Shown piece by piece: positions 16,051 to 25,183 of a stretch of 64,000 bases of DNA. A model generated the notes under the pieces. That model saw only the letters and a program-made list of their open reading frames with translations. It made no database searches and was not told the DNA's origin. Source of the stretch: Elizabethkingia occulta (GTDB lineage: Bacteria > Bacteroidota > Bacteroidia > Flavobacteriales > Weeksellaceae). The stretch's first letter is position 1. Each line of letters opens with the position of its first letter. The stretch is from assembly GCF_002023715.1 (NCBI RefSeq), contig NZ_MAHX01000004.1, positions 26,197 through 90,196 on the forward strand. Direction: 5' to 3'. The translations under genes and the position numbers were made by a program.

Positions 16051-18492
16051 TTACTTTAGCTTTTTTCCTCTCATGTGCTTGTCATTTCCTTCATCCGAAA
16101 AACGACTTTCCCTGTCATGAGCAGGCTTCAAGCCTCCAAATTGCCAGCTGAAAGTAAGCGTAGCAGCCCTGTTATAATATCTGTTTATACCTGTGCTCTG
16201 GAAAGTGGGTGCAAATGCATACACATTTTCTCTAAATGCTTTCTGAAAAGGATTGATAATAGCAAGTGTAAGGCTCGCTTTATTGTCCAGAAGTTGTTTG
16301 CTTATGGCAAGGCGGTAAGAATAATTAGCTGAATTTTTTCCCTGAAGTGTAATAAATCCGTTTCCATAATCTCCCGATATGCTTAGACTTAAATTATCCG
16401 GTAGTGATAGGGTATTGCTCAAACTCGTGGTGAAAAAAGTTCCGGTATTGTTCAGTCCTAAAAATTTACTACGGAACTGAAGATAAAACACTTCGGCATT
16501 GGCATTTACAGTCCATTTTTTCACAGGACTAAAAATTGTACTGATATTAGCTCCCAAACGGTTATTCTCTCCAATGTTTGAAGGTGTGGTATAAGATATT
16601 CCGTCTTTATTAACTACGGTAACCGGTTCAATAGAGTTTTTGTTAAAATTGTAATATACGCTGCTGGTTAATGATGCTTTTTTAGCCGTTGTAAATACAT
16701 GAGAAAACTCTATGTTTCTGGTTTGTTCAGGCTCCAGATAAGGATTTCCGGTAGTAATATTCAAGGGGTCACTGGCATTGCTATACGGATTGAGATCCAT
16801 AATCCACGGGCGACGTATCCTCTCTGTATAATTGAATTTAAGTTCGTGGTTTTCATTAAGCTTTTTTACAATCAGCAAATTTGGAATCCAGTTTGTAAAA
16901 TTCCTTTTAAAAGGAGCTCCGGACTGGAAGCTGGCATTTACAAATGTTTTTTCAAGCCGTATTCCCGGACGGATAGTCCAATCGCTATCCGTTTCGAAAT
17001 TCAGTGTCATATAAGCAGAAAATACATCCTGTATATACTTTATATTTCCTAAACGTGCGGGATCTACAGGGATATGGCTGTTTATAATTTCGTAAGAGCT
17101 TTTGGATGTGTTTTTATAATAACGCAAACCTGTCTCTAACAGAATTTTTCCGGAAGCACTTAGTGGCTGCGCGTAATCTGCCTGTATACTCCAGTCTCTC
17201 TCGGATCCTTTGTTGGGACCTCTTTCACGAAAAGCGAGTGTACCGTCCATTTTATATTGCTCCGTCAGATAGTCTGAAAAATCAGTAGAGTAGGATGTTT
17301 GTGCTACTAATTGCAATTCTTGTCCTTCACGGCGAAATTTTTTCTGGTAATTTAAAACCCATTCCTTGTAATCGAATCTTCCGGTTTGTTTTATCTTCTG
17401 ATGGTATTCATCTGTAGCAGAATTATTGCTGTAACGGCTGTACAAATTGCCTTTTTGTGGCCAGGATCCTTTCCAGTAAGAGAAGCTGGTTTCCAAAGTC
17501 TGAAGGGAATCTATCTGATACTTAATATTAAGTCCGGCTGAACCTCCTTTCTCCGTCTGAAGGGAATTTTTTCTCTGGAAAAGATGGCCAATTTGCTGTT
17601 GCCCGGACAAAGATGTACGTTCTGTCTGTACAGTTAATTCTTCGCGTTCTTCACTATAGCTGCCCGTAGCCGAAATATTAAATTTTCCTGCAGCTATATT
17701 TAAAGCCAGATTACTGGATTGCTCCAGATTTCCTCCGGATAAATCGAGCGATCCACTGGTTCCTTTCAGCTTTTTCTTTGTGATAATATTAATGACACCA
17801 CCGGCGCCCTCGGCTTCGTATTTTGCTGATGGATTTGTAATTACTTCCACGGAAACAATAGAGCTGGCAGGAATCATTTTCAGCGCTTCTTTTAGATTTT
17901 TGGCCATTATTCCTGAAGGAATACCATTCATCAGAACTTTAATATTGGAATTTCCTCTCAGCTTAAGCTCTCCGTTCGCTCCTACAGTAAGCATTGGTGC
18001 TTTACGAAGAACATCCGTTGCATTTCCCGATTTGTTACTAATATCGGAATCCGCATTGTAGACTATTTTGTCTTTTCCATTTTGGATAAGAGGTTTCTTC
18101 CTGCTTCCCGCAATGACAACTCCTTTAATGTTGCTGCTCTTTTCTTCTAAAGAGATTCTGCCTAGATCAAGGTCTTCATTTTCCAGCCTTGTGATTTCAG
18201 AAATATAGTCATTATAGCCTAGAAAACTGATTTTAATATTTGTTTTCAAGTGTTTGGGAATCGAAGCTGAAAATGAACCATCTGCAGATGAGGTAATGGT
18301 GTGCAATACTTTTCCGGTTTCAGATTTTAAAACAATAACAGAACCTGGAAGTGCTTTATTATCTATACTGCTAACTACAATACCTTTTATTTTTACAATT
18401 TTCTCCGGAGTTGTTTGTGAGAATAGTTTGCCGGGAGATACTAAAAAGCCTAATATCAGACAGTACCACCAAAACATCTTTATCGTTTTCAT
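16051..18492 (-). CDS. TonB-dependent outer-membrane receptor-like beta-barrel protein
   Basis: The 813-residue protein has a signal peptide (to about residue 27, GKLFSQ). A carboxypeptidase-regulatory-like beta-sandwich follows at about 30-120 (KIKGIVVSSIDNKALPGSVI). A plug domain lies at about 135-240 (DVLRKAPMLTV, VEVITNPSAKYEAEGAGGVI). The rest is an outer-membrane barrel ending in aromatic strands. This layout is common for Bacteroidota outer-membrane beta-barrel receptors without a SusD partner. No SusD gene is adjacent. It is divergent from a LytS-type kinase and LytTR regulator, which are the obvious candidates to control it. The substrate is unknown. Confidence 0.85.
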   Translation of the reverse strand: MKTIKMFWWYCLILGFLVSPGKLFSQTTPEKIVKIKGIVVSSIDNKALPGSVIVLKSETGKVLHTITSSADGSFSASIPKHLKTNIKISFLGYNDYISEITRLENEDLDLGRISLEEKSSNIKGVVIAGSRKKPLIQNGKDKIVYNADSDISNKSGNATDVLRKAPMLTVGANGELKLRGNSNIKVLMNGIPSGIMAKNLKEALKMIPASSIVSVEVITNPSAKYEAEGAGGVINIITKKKLKGTSGSLDLSGGNLEQSSNLALNIAAGKFNISATGSYSEEREELTVQTERTSLSGQQQIGHLFQRKNSLQTEKGGSAGLNIKYQIDSLQTLETSFSYWKGSWPQKGNLYSRYSNNSATDEYHQKIKQTGRFDYKEWVLNYQKKFRREGQELQLVAQTSYSTDFSDYLTEQYKMDGTLAFRERGPNKGSERDWSIQADYAQPLSASGKILLETGLRYYKNTSKSSYEIINSHIPVDPARLGNIKYIQDVFSAYMTLNFETDSDWTIRPGIRLEKTFVNASFQSGAPFKRNFTNWIPNLLIVKKLNENHELKFNYTERIRRPWIMDLNPYSNASDPLNITTGNPYLEPEQTRNIEFSHVFTTAKKASLTSSVYYNFNKNSIEPVTVVNKDGISYTTPSNIGENNRLGANISTIFSPVKKWTVNANAEVFYLQFRSKFLGLNNTGTFFTTSLSNTLSLPDNLSLSISGDYGNGFITLQGKNSANYSYRLAISKQLLDNKASLTLAIINPFQKAFRENVYAFAPTFQSTGINRYYNRAATLTFSWQFGGLKPAHDRESRFSDEGNDKHMRGKKLK

Positions 18493-18647
18493 AATGCCTT
18501 GTTTTAGAACTGCAAAGCAATCATAAAGCCCTTAAAAACTGAAATTTAAATGATGAACAGTCTGATAAACGTGTCGTAATGTGTTTGTCATTTTGTATTT
18601 GCATATTCCGTGAAAATGAATCTACTTTGCTTTATAATAAAAGGTTG

Positions 18648-19691
18648 ATGGCTAAGGCAGAAAAATGGTATAAAAAGCGGTATTTTGACGAAATAATTTT
18701 CTTTAGCGCAATATTTATATTGACGATGCTTCCGGATTTTATCAAGCCCGTCTCTATGATGTATCTTGTTAAAAATCTTGTTTTCCTTGTGCTGCTTTAT
18801 GGTCAGGCTATCTTACATCGTTATTTTATATTTCCTTTTCTGATGAACAGACAGTACTTACGCTATTTCGTTAGTGGTATATTGTTTATTGTTCTGGGAG
18901 CGGGATTATTATTAGCTGTTGATTATTACTGGGTAGATCCTGACTATTACAGAGCTGCAGATGTAATACTTTTTAAGGATTTTTTGTATAATGTTGTCCT
19001 GTGTTCAATTAGCATAGCTGCATTCCTCTCCTTATTTCTGATACGTAATTATTCCAAAGAACTTGAAAAGAAAAATAAAGCTCAGCTGATGTTAAGTGAG
19101 ATGAATATCAAATATCTTCATGCTCAGCTTAATCCACATTTTTTCTTTAATATGCTCAATAATCTTTATGGCGTTAGCCTCGCAGAGCCATCCAGAACTC
19201 CGGAACTCATCCTGAAGCTTTCTGATTTAATGCGGTATCAGCTGGAAAATGTGAATAAGAATATTGTAAATCTAAAAGAAGAGCTTTCTTTTATCCGAAA
19301 TTATATTGCCATGGAAAAGGAGCGGGTAGGTAAACGCTGCCTTATAGAGTATAACTTTGAAGATAAAAAAATGGAAGCCCACAATTATCAGATCGCTCCT
19401 CTAGTGCTTATTACTTTGGTAGAAAATGCTTTTAAGCATAGTCTTACCACCGAGCGGGAATGGTTTGTTAAAATAGTGATTCAGTTTGAAAATGGAGTTC
19501 TTAGAATGAGTGTGCATAATTCTATGCAGGATCAAAGCCTTAAAACGAGTTCTACAGGCATTGGTTTGCTCAACATTCGCAAACGTCTGGAACTTCTTTA
19601 TAGTGGACATTATATGCTTGATATTATCGAGGAAGGGGAGGAATATCAGACGAACTTGGTTTTAAGTTTAAAGCATTACAATTATGAGTAA
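18648..19691 (+). CDS. LytS/YehU-type sensor histidine kinase
   Basis: The ATG at 18648 (MAKAEKWYKK) is preferred. An earlier in-frame start at 18579 adds 23 unlikely residues. Four hydrophobic segments span about residues 10-140. The His-kinase domain follows with LHAQLNPHFFFNMLNNLYG, whose His is the predicted phosphorylation site, then an ATPase part with LVENAFKHS and TGIGLLNIRKRLELLY. The response regulator gene overlaps it by 8 nt. The pair is divergent from the TonB receptor. Confidence 0.9.
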   Translation: MAKAEKWYKKRYFDEIIFFSAIFILTMLPDFIKPVSMMYLVKNLVFLVLLYGQAILHRYFIFPFLMNRQYLRYFVSGILFIVLGAGLLLAVDYYWVDPDYYRAADVILFKDFLYNVVLCSISIAAFLSLFLIRNYSKELEKKNKAQLMLSEMNIKYLHAQLNPHFFFNMLNNLYGVSLAEPSRTPELILKLSDLMRYQLENVNKNIVNLKEELSFIRNYIAMEKERVGKRCLIEYNFEDKKMEAHNYQIAPLVLITLVENAFKHSLTTEREWFVKIVIQFENGVLRMSVHNSMQDQSLKTSSTGIGLLNIRKRLELLYSGHYMLDIIEEGEEYQTNLVLSLKHYNYE

Positions 19692-20400
19692 AATTCTTAA
19701 ATGCATTATTATAGATGATGAGGAAGGAGCTCATCTGGTACTTCGTCATTATATCAAAGATCTGAAGCAGCTTCAGCTAAAGGACTCTTTTTATAATCCT
19801 GTTGAAGCTATGGATTATATGTATGCTAACCCTGTCGATTTGGTCTTTTTAGATATTAATATGCCGGGAATGAGCGGGCTGCAGATGCTCAAAGCATTGC
19901 GTAATCCGCCACTTGTTATTCTGACCACGGCTTACAAAGAATATGCCTTGGAAAGCTATGAATACAGAGTTGTTGATTATCTGGTAAAACCATTTGACCT
20001 TGCCAGATTTATGGCAGCGATAGAAAATGTTTTTTCGAGACTTCCACAGAACGAGACAGCAAAAACCTTGGAAAGCGACTTGTTTTTGCAAGAACCTTTT
20101 ATTATCCTGAAAGTTGACGGTCATGTAATTAAAGTCAGTTATAACGAGATTACACATATCCAAAGCTGGGGTAATTATGTGAAAGTATTTACTGCGAAGG
20201 GACATTACTTAAGTCTTACCACCACCACAGAAATAGAACAGAAGCTGGACAAAAAACTGTTTATGAGAATTCATAAATCATATATCATAGCATTGAAGCG
20301 CATCAGTAAAATTTCAGGTGGCCAGGTAGAACTGGATACAGGACTTGTGTTGCCGATCGGTAATACTTATCGAAGGGCACTGCTGGAATACTTTCAGTAA
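19684..20400 (+). CDS. LytTR family response regulator
   Basis: The 238-residue protein has a receiver domain (about 1-120) with acidic pocket IIIDDEE, phospho-acceptor Asp in LVFLDINMPGMSG and the conserved Lys in VDYLVKPFDLARF. A LytTR DNA-binding domain occupies about 140-238 (FMRIHKSYIIALKRI). It overlaps the kinase gene, so translation is coupled. The likely target is the divergent receptor gene. Confidence 0.9.
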   Translation: MSKILKCIIIDDEEGAHLVLRHYIKDLKQLQLKDSFYNPVEAMDYMYANPVDLVFLDINMPGMSGLQMLKALRNPPLVILTTAYKEYALESYEYRVVDYLVKPFDLARFMAAIENVFSRLPQNETAKTLESDLFLQEPFIILKVDGHVIKVSYNEITHIQSWGNYVKVFTAKGHYLSLTTTTEIEQKLDKKLFMRIHKSYIIALKRISKISGGQVELDTGLVLPIGNTYRRALLEYFQ

Positions 20401-20448
20401 GAAATCCTTTAATTAGCAGATAGGATTTAGATAGGCTTATTCAACCAC

Positions 20449-21087
20449 TTAAATTAAGTCATTGAGATTATTGCCAATTTTAATATGTGGATATACAAGC
20501 AGTTCCTCTCTTGTGGTAATGCCGTTTAGAGCTCCGTAAAAATCAGCACCAATTGCCTGTGCTGTTTTTGCATCGATGATGCTGTCGCCGATGTATAAAC
20601 ACTTTTCCAAATCTGACTGCAGGTTATTGATGGCTAAGATTAAGCCAGCCGGATCCGGTTTATGTGCAGTTACATCTTCAGCACCTACAACAATGTCAAA
20701 GAAACCCTTTGGGAATTCCTTATCTATAAATTCCATTATACGATATCGGTACTTCGTAGATACAATACCTATTTTGGCACCACGTTCCTTTAATGTACTC
20801 AAAACTAAAGCGGTTTCCGGAAAAAGGATAGTATTGGCTGTCATCCAGTCATCGGCCTTTTTTACATATTCTTTTGCGTAGGAATTAAGTGTTTCTTTAT
20901 CTGTAATGCCTGTCAGTATGCTAAAAGATTCCTCCAGTGTCTTTCCGATAGTGAGTTTTATTTGAAGATCACTTATATCATGATATCCGTGGTTTTCCAA
21001 AACATAGCGAAAGCACATTATAATTCCTTTTGAAGAATCGGCCAGAGTATAATCGAAATCAAAAATATAAGTATTGTATTTGTTCAT
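20449..21087 (-). CDS. HAD superfamily hydrolase (phosphoglycolate phosphatase-like)
   Basis: The 212-residue protein has all four HAD motifs: FDFDYTLADSS (nucleophile Asp, residues about 9-19), IVSTKYR (motif II), HKPDPAG (motif III Lys) and YIGDSIIDAKTA (motif IV). A helical cap lies between motifs I and II, as in phosphoglycolate phosphatase and pyrophosphatase-type members. It is convergent with the LytTR gene. The exact substrate is unclear. Confidence 0.85.
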   Translation of the reverse strand: MNKYNTYIFDFDYTLADSSKGIIMCFRYVLENHGYHDISDLQIKLTIGKTLEESFSILTGITDKETLNSYAKEYVKKADDWMTANTILFPETALVLSTLKERGAKIGIVSTKYRYRIMEFIDKEFPKGFFDIVVGAEDVTAHKPDPAGLILAINNLQSDLEKCLYIGDSIIDAKTAQAIGADFYGALNGITTREELLVYPHIKIGNNLNDLI

Positions 21088-21318
21088 TACAGAGAATCTT
21101 TCTAATAAATTATTACAGCAAATAAAGTCATAACAGCTAGAACAAAGATAGTGACTTGGTATAAGAAAAGAGCTGACAAATGCTTAATATAAAACGACAA
21201 GAACAATTTTTCTATTCATTACAAAATATATATTTTAAACTTTCATTTTTTGTAATTTAGTTTTAGTGAATTAAGGCTTAAATAATATCAGAAACTCTAA
21301 TTTTAATAAGACTGATAA

Positions 21319-22107
21319 ATGATTGACATAATAAGATATTTTCATCAGGCAGGACATCCTGAGCCAAGGAGGGTTGTGAAGTACACTTTGTTCTGGTGTA
21401 AAGAGGGAAGTGCAAAAATTCTGATCGATGAGAATATCTTTATACTTAAAGCTTCACAGTTGGTTACCATAACCTCGGGACAATTTCATCAGTTAATTTC
21501 TGTAGAAGGCGAGCTTATTGCTCTTGAATTTACTCTGGATTTTTTCTGTAAAAACGATAGTGATGTAGAACTGATTTTCCATAACGGGCTTTTCTGTCAT
21601 TTCGGAATGAATGAAGTCATCAGCATTCATCAGCCTGTATTTTTCACTGAAACACTTAGCCTGATTGAAAAGGAAATAGTGGAGAAACCTTATCAGTATC
21701 TTATTTCCACTCATTCCATGGTTGAACTTTTACTGGTGGAAACTAACCGGAGTAAAATTGCCAATGGAGATGAAATCTGGAAGCCTGACGCTTTGTTCTT
21801 GAACTTTCTGGAAAGTGTCCGAAATCATTTTTCTGAAGACTATTCCGTTTCCCGATTTGCAGATCTTTTAGGTACTACCGAAGCTAAATTGAATGAAGTT
21901 TCAAAGCTTCATACCAATAAAACAGCGCAAAATGTAATATACAGTCTCATTATTTCTGAAGCAAAAAGATTATTACTGTATGAAAAACTGAGTGTAAAGG
22001 AAATTGCTTATCAGCTTGGCTTCAACGATCCTTTTTATTTTTCCAATTTCTTTAAGAAGCATACTTCCCTTTCTCCAAAAGACTATCAAAAAACAGTCCG
22101 GAATTAG
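21319..22107 (+). CDS. AraC family transcriptional regulator
   Basis: The 262-residue protein has a cupin-like N-terminal half (about 15-100). The C-terminal AraC domain (about 165-262) carries SVKEIAYQLGFNDPFYFSNF and the closing FKKHTSLSPKDYQKTV. It precedes a DoxX-cupin pair on the same strand with a 190-nt gap and may regulate it. Confidence 0.85.
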   Translation: MIDIIRYFHQAGHPEPRRVVKYTLFWCKEGSAKILIDENIFILKASQLVTITSGQFHQLISVEGELIALEFTLDFFCKNDSDVELIFHNGLFCHFGMNEVISIHQPVFFTETLSLIEKEIVEKPYQYLISTHSMVELLLVETNRSKIANGDEIWKPDALFLNFLESVRNHFSEDYSVSRFADLLGTTEAKLNEVSKLHTNKTAQNVIYSLIISEAKRLLLYEKLSVKEIAYQLGFNDPFYFSNFFKKHTSLSPKDYQKTVRN

Positions 22108-22298
22108 CCTATAAAATAGATGTAGCTAATTTTATATCTACTTCTTTCCATTGTTTATAAAGCTTTTGTGGTTATATTCTTATCAAGAAAACCAGCTTGA
22201 TCTTCAAATATTATATGCTTTTCTCAGAATTGTCTATTCTTTTGGGGTACACTTTCCCTGAACTTTGTACCTGTCATTAAGAACTAAAAATTATTTTT

Positions 22299-22718
22299 AT
22301 GAAAGTGAGACAAGATATCGCAGTTTTTCTGTTAAGAATAGCATTGGCAGCAGGATTTTTATCTGCTGTGTCCAGCAGGTTAAACCTTTGGGGAGCACAG
22401 TCTTCGGGTTGGAGCAAATTTGTGCAATATACGGCTGAAGTAAATTCTTTTTTACCTCATTCATGGATTCCATCCCTTGCGGTATTATCTACATTTGCAG
22501 AATCTTCCATTGGGTTCTTACTTCTTATAGGTTATCGGGTACATAAAACGGCTTTATTTGCTGCTGTTCTCACTGTTTTATTTGGCATTGCTATGAGTAT
22601 TTCCTTTGGCTGTAAGGAGCCTTTGGATTATTCTGTTTTTGCATTTAGCGCCGGGGCATTCTTGTTGAGTACTTTTTCTCATTATTTATGGTCTTTGGAT
22701 CAGCTTTTACATCAATAA
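22299..22718 (+). CDS. DoxX-like membrane protein
   Basis: The 139-residue protein has four hydrophobic segments. It begins DIAVFLLRIALAAGFLSAVS and continues with a loop of Gly/Trp-rich residues, as in DoxX/DoxD relatives. FAESSIGFLLLIGYRVHKTA is the typical second-helix region. It sits 19 nt before a cupin gene. DoxX proteins have been linked to quinone or sulfur redox reactions, but small members are mostly uncharacterised. Confidence 0.65.
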   Translation: MKVRQDIAVFLLRIALAAGFLSAVSSRLNLWGAQSSGWSKFVQYTAEVNSFLPHSWIPSLAVLSTFAESSIGFLLLIGYRVHKTALFAAVLTVLFGIAMSISFGCKEPLDYSVFAFSAGAFLLSTFSHYLWSLDQLLHQ

Positions 22719-22737
22719 CAATTTAACATTCAATATC

Positions 22738-23091
22738 ATGAACACAAACATCTATGACTACATTGTAAAGACAGAGCAGAAAGACTGGCAACCTTTAATA
22801 GAGAAAGGAATTCATTATGAAGGTATTTTTGTAAAATCTTTAAAATTTGATCCTGATAAAAATCGCTCTACAACAATTCTTCTAAAGTTTGGGCCGGGAG
22901 CAAGTTATCCCTATCATAATCATCCTGCAGGTGAAGAGCTCTTTATAATGGAAGGTAAAGCCATTATTGCAGGAGCAGAGCTGGAGAAAGGTGATTATTT
23001 ATATACACCACCTAATTTCAAACATTCTGTAAAATCAGAGCATGGCTGTACAATTATGTTTATAGTTCCTGAAGAAGTGGAGATTCTCTGA
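22738..23091 (+). CDS. Cupin-domain protein (ChrR-like)
   Basis: The 117-residue single-domain cupin has motif 1 as YPYHNHPAGEELFIMEG, with metal-ligand His, His and Glu, near residues 58-74. Motif 2 is around FKHSVKSEHGC. It resembles anti-sigma ChrR cupin domains and small metal-binding cupins. It is co-transcribed with the DoxX-like gene and ends at a strong hairpin. Confidence 0.75.
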   Translation: MNTNIYDYIVKTEQKDWQPLIEKGIHYEGIFVKSLKFDPDKNRSTTILLKFGPGASYPYHNHPAGEELFIMEGKAIIAGAELEKGDYLYTPPNFKHSVKSEHGCTIMFIVPEEVEIL

Positions 23092-23112
23092 CCTGTTGAT
23101 CTGTTTATAATA

Positions 23113-23146
23113 AAAGCCTGCGATGAAATATTTAATCGCAGGCTTT
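23113..23146. terminator. Bidirectional terminator between cupin and aspartate kinase genes
   Basis: AAAGCCTGCGAT (23113-23124) pairs perfectly with ATCGCAGGCTTT (23135-23146) over a 10-nt loop. It lies between convergent genes and would serve both. Confidence 0.85.
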
Positions 23147-23164
23147 ATTGTTGTCTATTTATTT

Positions 23165-24484
23165 TTAAAACAATCTGTTGTGCAGTGATCTTAGTGCTTC
23201 AATTTTATAACTTGATGGAACTAATAATGAAATATTATTTTCACTTCCACCATAAGAAATCATTCTTACCGGAATATGCTTTACAGCTTCGGAAACGATA
23301 GTTGCCAGACCATGATTGTTTTTTTTGAAATCACCGACAATACAAATGATAGATTGATCATAATCAATGTCTACAGTTCCGAAAGATTCTAATTTTTTTA
23401 TTATATCTGAAAGAAATTCTGTTTGGTCAATCGTCAGAGAAACTGCTACTTCGGAGGTCGTAATCATATCAATTGGAGTTTTATGAGTTTCAAAAACTTC
23501 AAAAATTTTCCTCAAAAATCCATATGCCATTAACATTCTGGAAGACTGAATACGAATTGCAGTAATATTATCTTTGGCAGCAATAGCTACAATTTGATTT
23601 AGATTTTTGGTGTCTCCCGAAATCAAAGTTCCTGATGCACTAAGGTTCATGGTATCCAATAGTCGAACAGGTACATTATATTTTCTTGCAGGAAAGACAC
23701 TTTGGGGATGCAGAATCTTTGCTCCGAAATAGGATAGTTCGGCTGCTTCATCAAAATTTAGGTGTGCAATAGGTTTTGTGTTTGGTACATAGCGAGGATC
23801 ATTATTGTGAAACCCGTCAATATCCGTCCAGATCTGAATTTCTTCCACCTGTAATGCAGCTCCTAATAAAGACGCTGTATAGTCTGAGCCTCCTCTTCTC
23901 AAATTATCAATTTCGCCTTGTGCATTACGGCAAATATATCCCTGGGTTATCAATAATTTTTCATCAGGAAATTTCGCCATTTCAGTAGTGGCATGTTCTC
24001 TTATGTACTCTACATCAGGTTCACCTTCTTTATCAGTAAGCATAAAGTCCAATGCCGATAATAATACTGAAGAAATACCTTTTTCTTTTAGATGCAGATG
24101 AAATAAAGTTGTGGAAATAATCTCACCCTGAGCTAGGATAATGCGTTCTTCTTTAGCAGTGAAATTTGCACTGTCAAACTTATACAATAACTGAAACACC
24201 TCCCCGATAAAAGCTAATGCTTCTAAAGTCCCGGATTCTGTTCTGAATAGTTCTTTTACAAACTGTTTATATTTATCATAAAGTATATCAATGTGTTTTT
24301 GAGCGGCTTTGTCTTCTTTTTTGGCATATAGCTCGGATAATGTAACGAGATCGTTTGTAGTTCCGGAAACAGCAGATAATACAACCAGATGTTTATCTGC
24401 AGCCTGAGATCTGATAATTGGTAATAATTGTTCAATTCTTTCAGGGCTTCCTACTGATGTCCCTCCAAATTTCAATACTTTCAT
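23165..24484 (-). CDS. lysC: Aspartate kinase (monofunctional)
   Basis: The ATG at 24484 opens with MKVLKFGGTSVGSPE, the classic KFGGTS nucleotide-binding start. An in-frame start at 24547 would run through the upstream terminator and is rejected. The kinase domain covers about 1-285 (RRGGSDYTASLLGAAL, WTDIDGFHNNDPRYVP). Two ACT regulatory domains follow at about 305-439. The enzyme phosphorylates aspartate in the first step toward Lys, Thr and Met. No homoserine dehydrogenase domain is attached. A short leader ORF and a terminator lie upstream, suggesting attenuation control. Confidence 0.92.
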   Translation of the reverse strand: MKVLKFGGTSVGSPERIEQLLPIIRSQAADKHLVVLSAVSGTTNDLVTLSELYAKKEDKAAQKHIDILYDKYKQFVKELFRTESGTLEALAFIGEVFQLLYKFDSANFTAKEERIILAQGEIISTTLFHLHLKEKGISSVLLSALDFMLTDKEGEPDVEYIREHATTEMAKFPDEKLLITQGYICRNAQGEIDNLRRGGSDYTASLLGAALQVEEIQIWTDIDGFHNNDPRYVPNTKPIAHLNFDEAAELSYFGAKILHPQSVFPARKYNVPVRLLDTMNLSASGTLISGDTKNLNQIVAIAAKDNITAIRIQSSRMLMAYGFLRKIFEVFETHKTPIDMITTSEVAVSLTIDQTEFLSDIIKKLESFGTVDIDYDQSIICIVGDFKKNNHGLATIVSEAVKHIPVRMISYGGSENNISLLVPSSYKIEALRSLHNRLF

Positions 24485-24520
24485 AAATATATTTAAATTG
24501 TTAATGATTAGATTATAAGC

Positions 24521-24551
24521 AAAAAAAAGAGCTTGTCGTGATGACAAGCTC
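24521..24551 (-). terminator. Intrinsic terminator in the aspartate kinase leader (attenuator)
   Basis: Read on the minus strand, GAGCTTGTC (24551-24543) and GACAAGCTC (24537-24529) form a 9-bp stem with a 5-nt loop, followed by eight U (24528-24521). It ends only 37 nt before the aspartate kinase start, inside the transcript leader, so it must be read through for expression. Confidence 0.8.
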
Positions 24552-24586
24552 CTTGTATATTTCGATTCTAACCAAAGGAAAATGAC

Positions 24587-24643
24587 TCACGAAGTTCTAC
24601 GCAAGTTCTGTTTCTTTCCCTTTTTTAAGTTAGACAATATCAT
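24587..24643 (-). CDS. Putative 18-residue leader peptide of aspartate kinase
   Basis: The short frame reads MILSNLKKGKKQNLRRTS and ends 36 nt before the terminator stem. Four of its 18 codons are Lys, clustered as KKGKK, and lysine is an end product of the pathway. The start is 20 nt downstream of a -7 box. The arrangement of promoter, Lys-rich mini-ORF, terminator and lysC is the architecture of transcription attenuation. An alternative antiterminator pairing was not clearly identified, so this remains a hypothesis. Confidence 0.45.
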   Translation of the reverse strand: MILSNLKKGKKQNLRRTS

Positions 24644-24662
24644 TTCTTATTTTTTCTGTGGG

Positions 24663-24670
24663 CAAATATA
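24663..24670 (-). promoter_or_regulatory. -7 box TATATTTG of the aspartate kinase leader
   Basis: On the minus strand the box fits TAnnTTTG. Transcription would start about 24657, roughly 14 nt before the leader ORF. No good -33 TTG was found. Confidence 0.4.
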
Positions 24671-24847
24671 AGTTTTTTTTTGATTCGTGCATTATGTGTC
24701 TTATAGAAATTAACAACTGATATTTATAATAGCCATGTAGCTAGGTGTAAGTTTATCGCATGAATATGCTAAACCCATGATGAGGTATCTCATTATGGGT
24801 CTATTGTTTCAACTCAAAAGCAAAGGAAATATAAAATCACTACAAAT

Positions 24848-24863
24848 AGTATATTTATATACT
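24848..24863. promoter_or_regulatory. Operator-like inverted repeat 1 of the carotenoid operon
   Basis: AGTATATTTATATACT has 7-base arms around TT. It is repeated 32 nt downstream with 14 of 16 bases identical. The two sites lie on the same DNA face, about three helical turns apart. Confidence 0.5.
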
Positions 24864-24879
24864 TTAAATATTTTTAATT

Positions 24880-24895
24880 AGTATATTTGTGTACT
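24880..24895. promoter_or_regulatory. Operator-like inverted repeat 2 overlapping a -7 box
   Basis: AGTATATTTGTGTACT includes the -7 box TATATTTG at 24882-24889. The outer bases extend the symmetry to TTAGTA...TACTAA (24878-24897). A repressor bound here would block the promoter. Confidence 0.5.
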
Positions 24896-24905
24896 AATTA
24901 TTATT

Positions 24906-24983
24906 ATGAATGATCAATTCATACAAGATTTATCCGACTGGGCAGAAAAATTTGAATTGTCAAATGAAGCAAATGGATCATAA
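24906..24983 (+). pseudogene. 25-codon frame, possible remnant of a MarR-like regulator
   Basis: The frame begins MNDQFIQDLSDWAEKFELSN and stops after 25 residues. It starts 10 nt after the operator-like repeat that overlaps the -7 box, the position of a regulator gene. The opening resembles the N-terminus of small winged-helix regulators. Further short open pieces follow in other frames to about 25080, including one at 25008-25082. The interpretation is a decayed regulator gene whose operators remain. It could also be a real short ORF. The stretch from 25083 to 25183 holds nothing else. Confidence 0.35.
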
Positions 24984-25183
24984 TAATATAAATGAATCGT
25001 AAAGAGACTCTGAAGGATTATCCGGGAAGCTTTTAATAAGTAAAGCTAACAGGAATTACTTAAGAATTGATTTTTAATAAAAGTTTAAAAGTAAGCACCG
25101 TAAATATTTCAAATAAAAAATTGACTCAGTATAACCTGCCTCTTTAGCTATTCAACCTATATAGGCAATTAAAATAAAAATTT

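Noticed and set aside
24540..24600. TTCGATTC-type sequence considered as a tRNA T-arm
   Set aside because: No acceptor stem, anticodon arm or D-arm surrounds it. It lies in the aspartate kinase leader.
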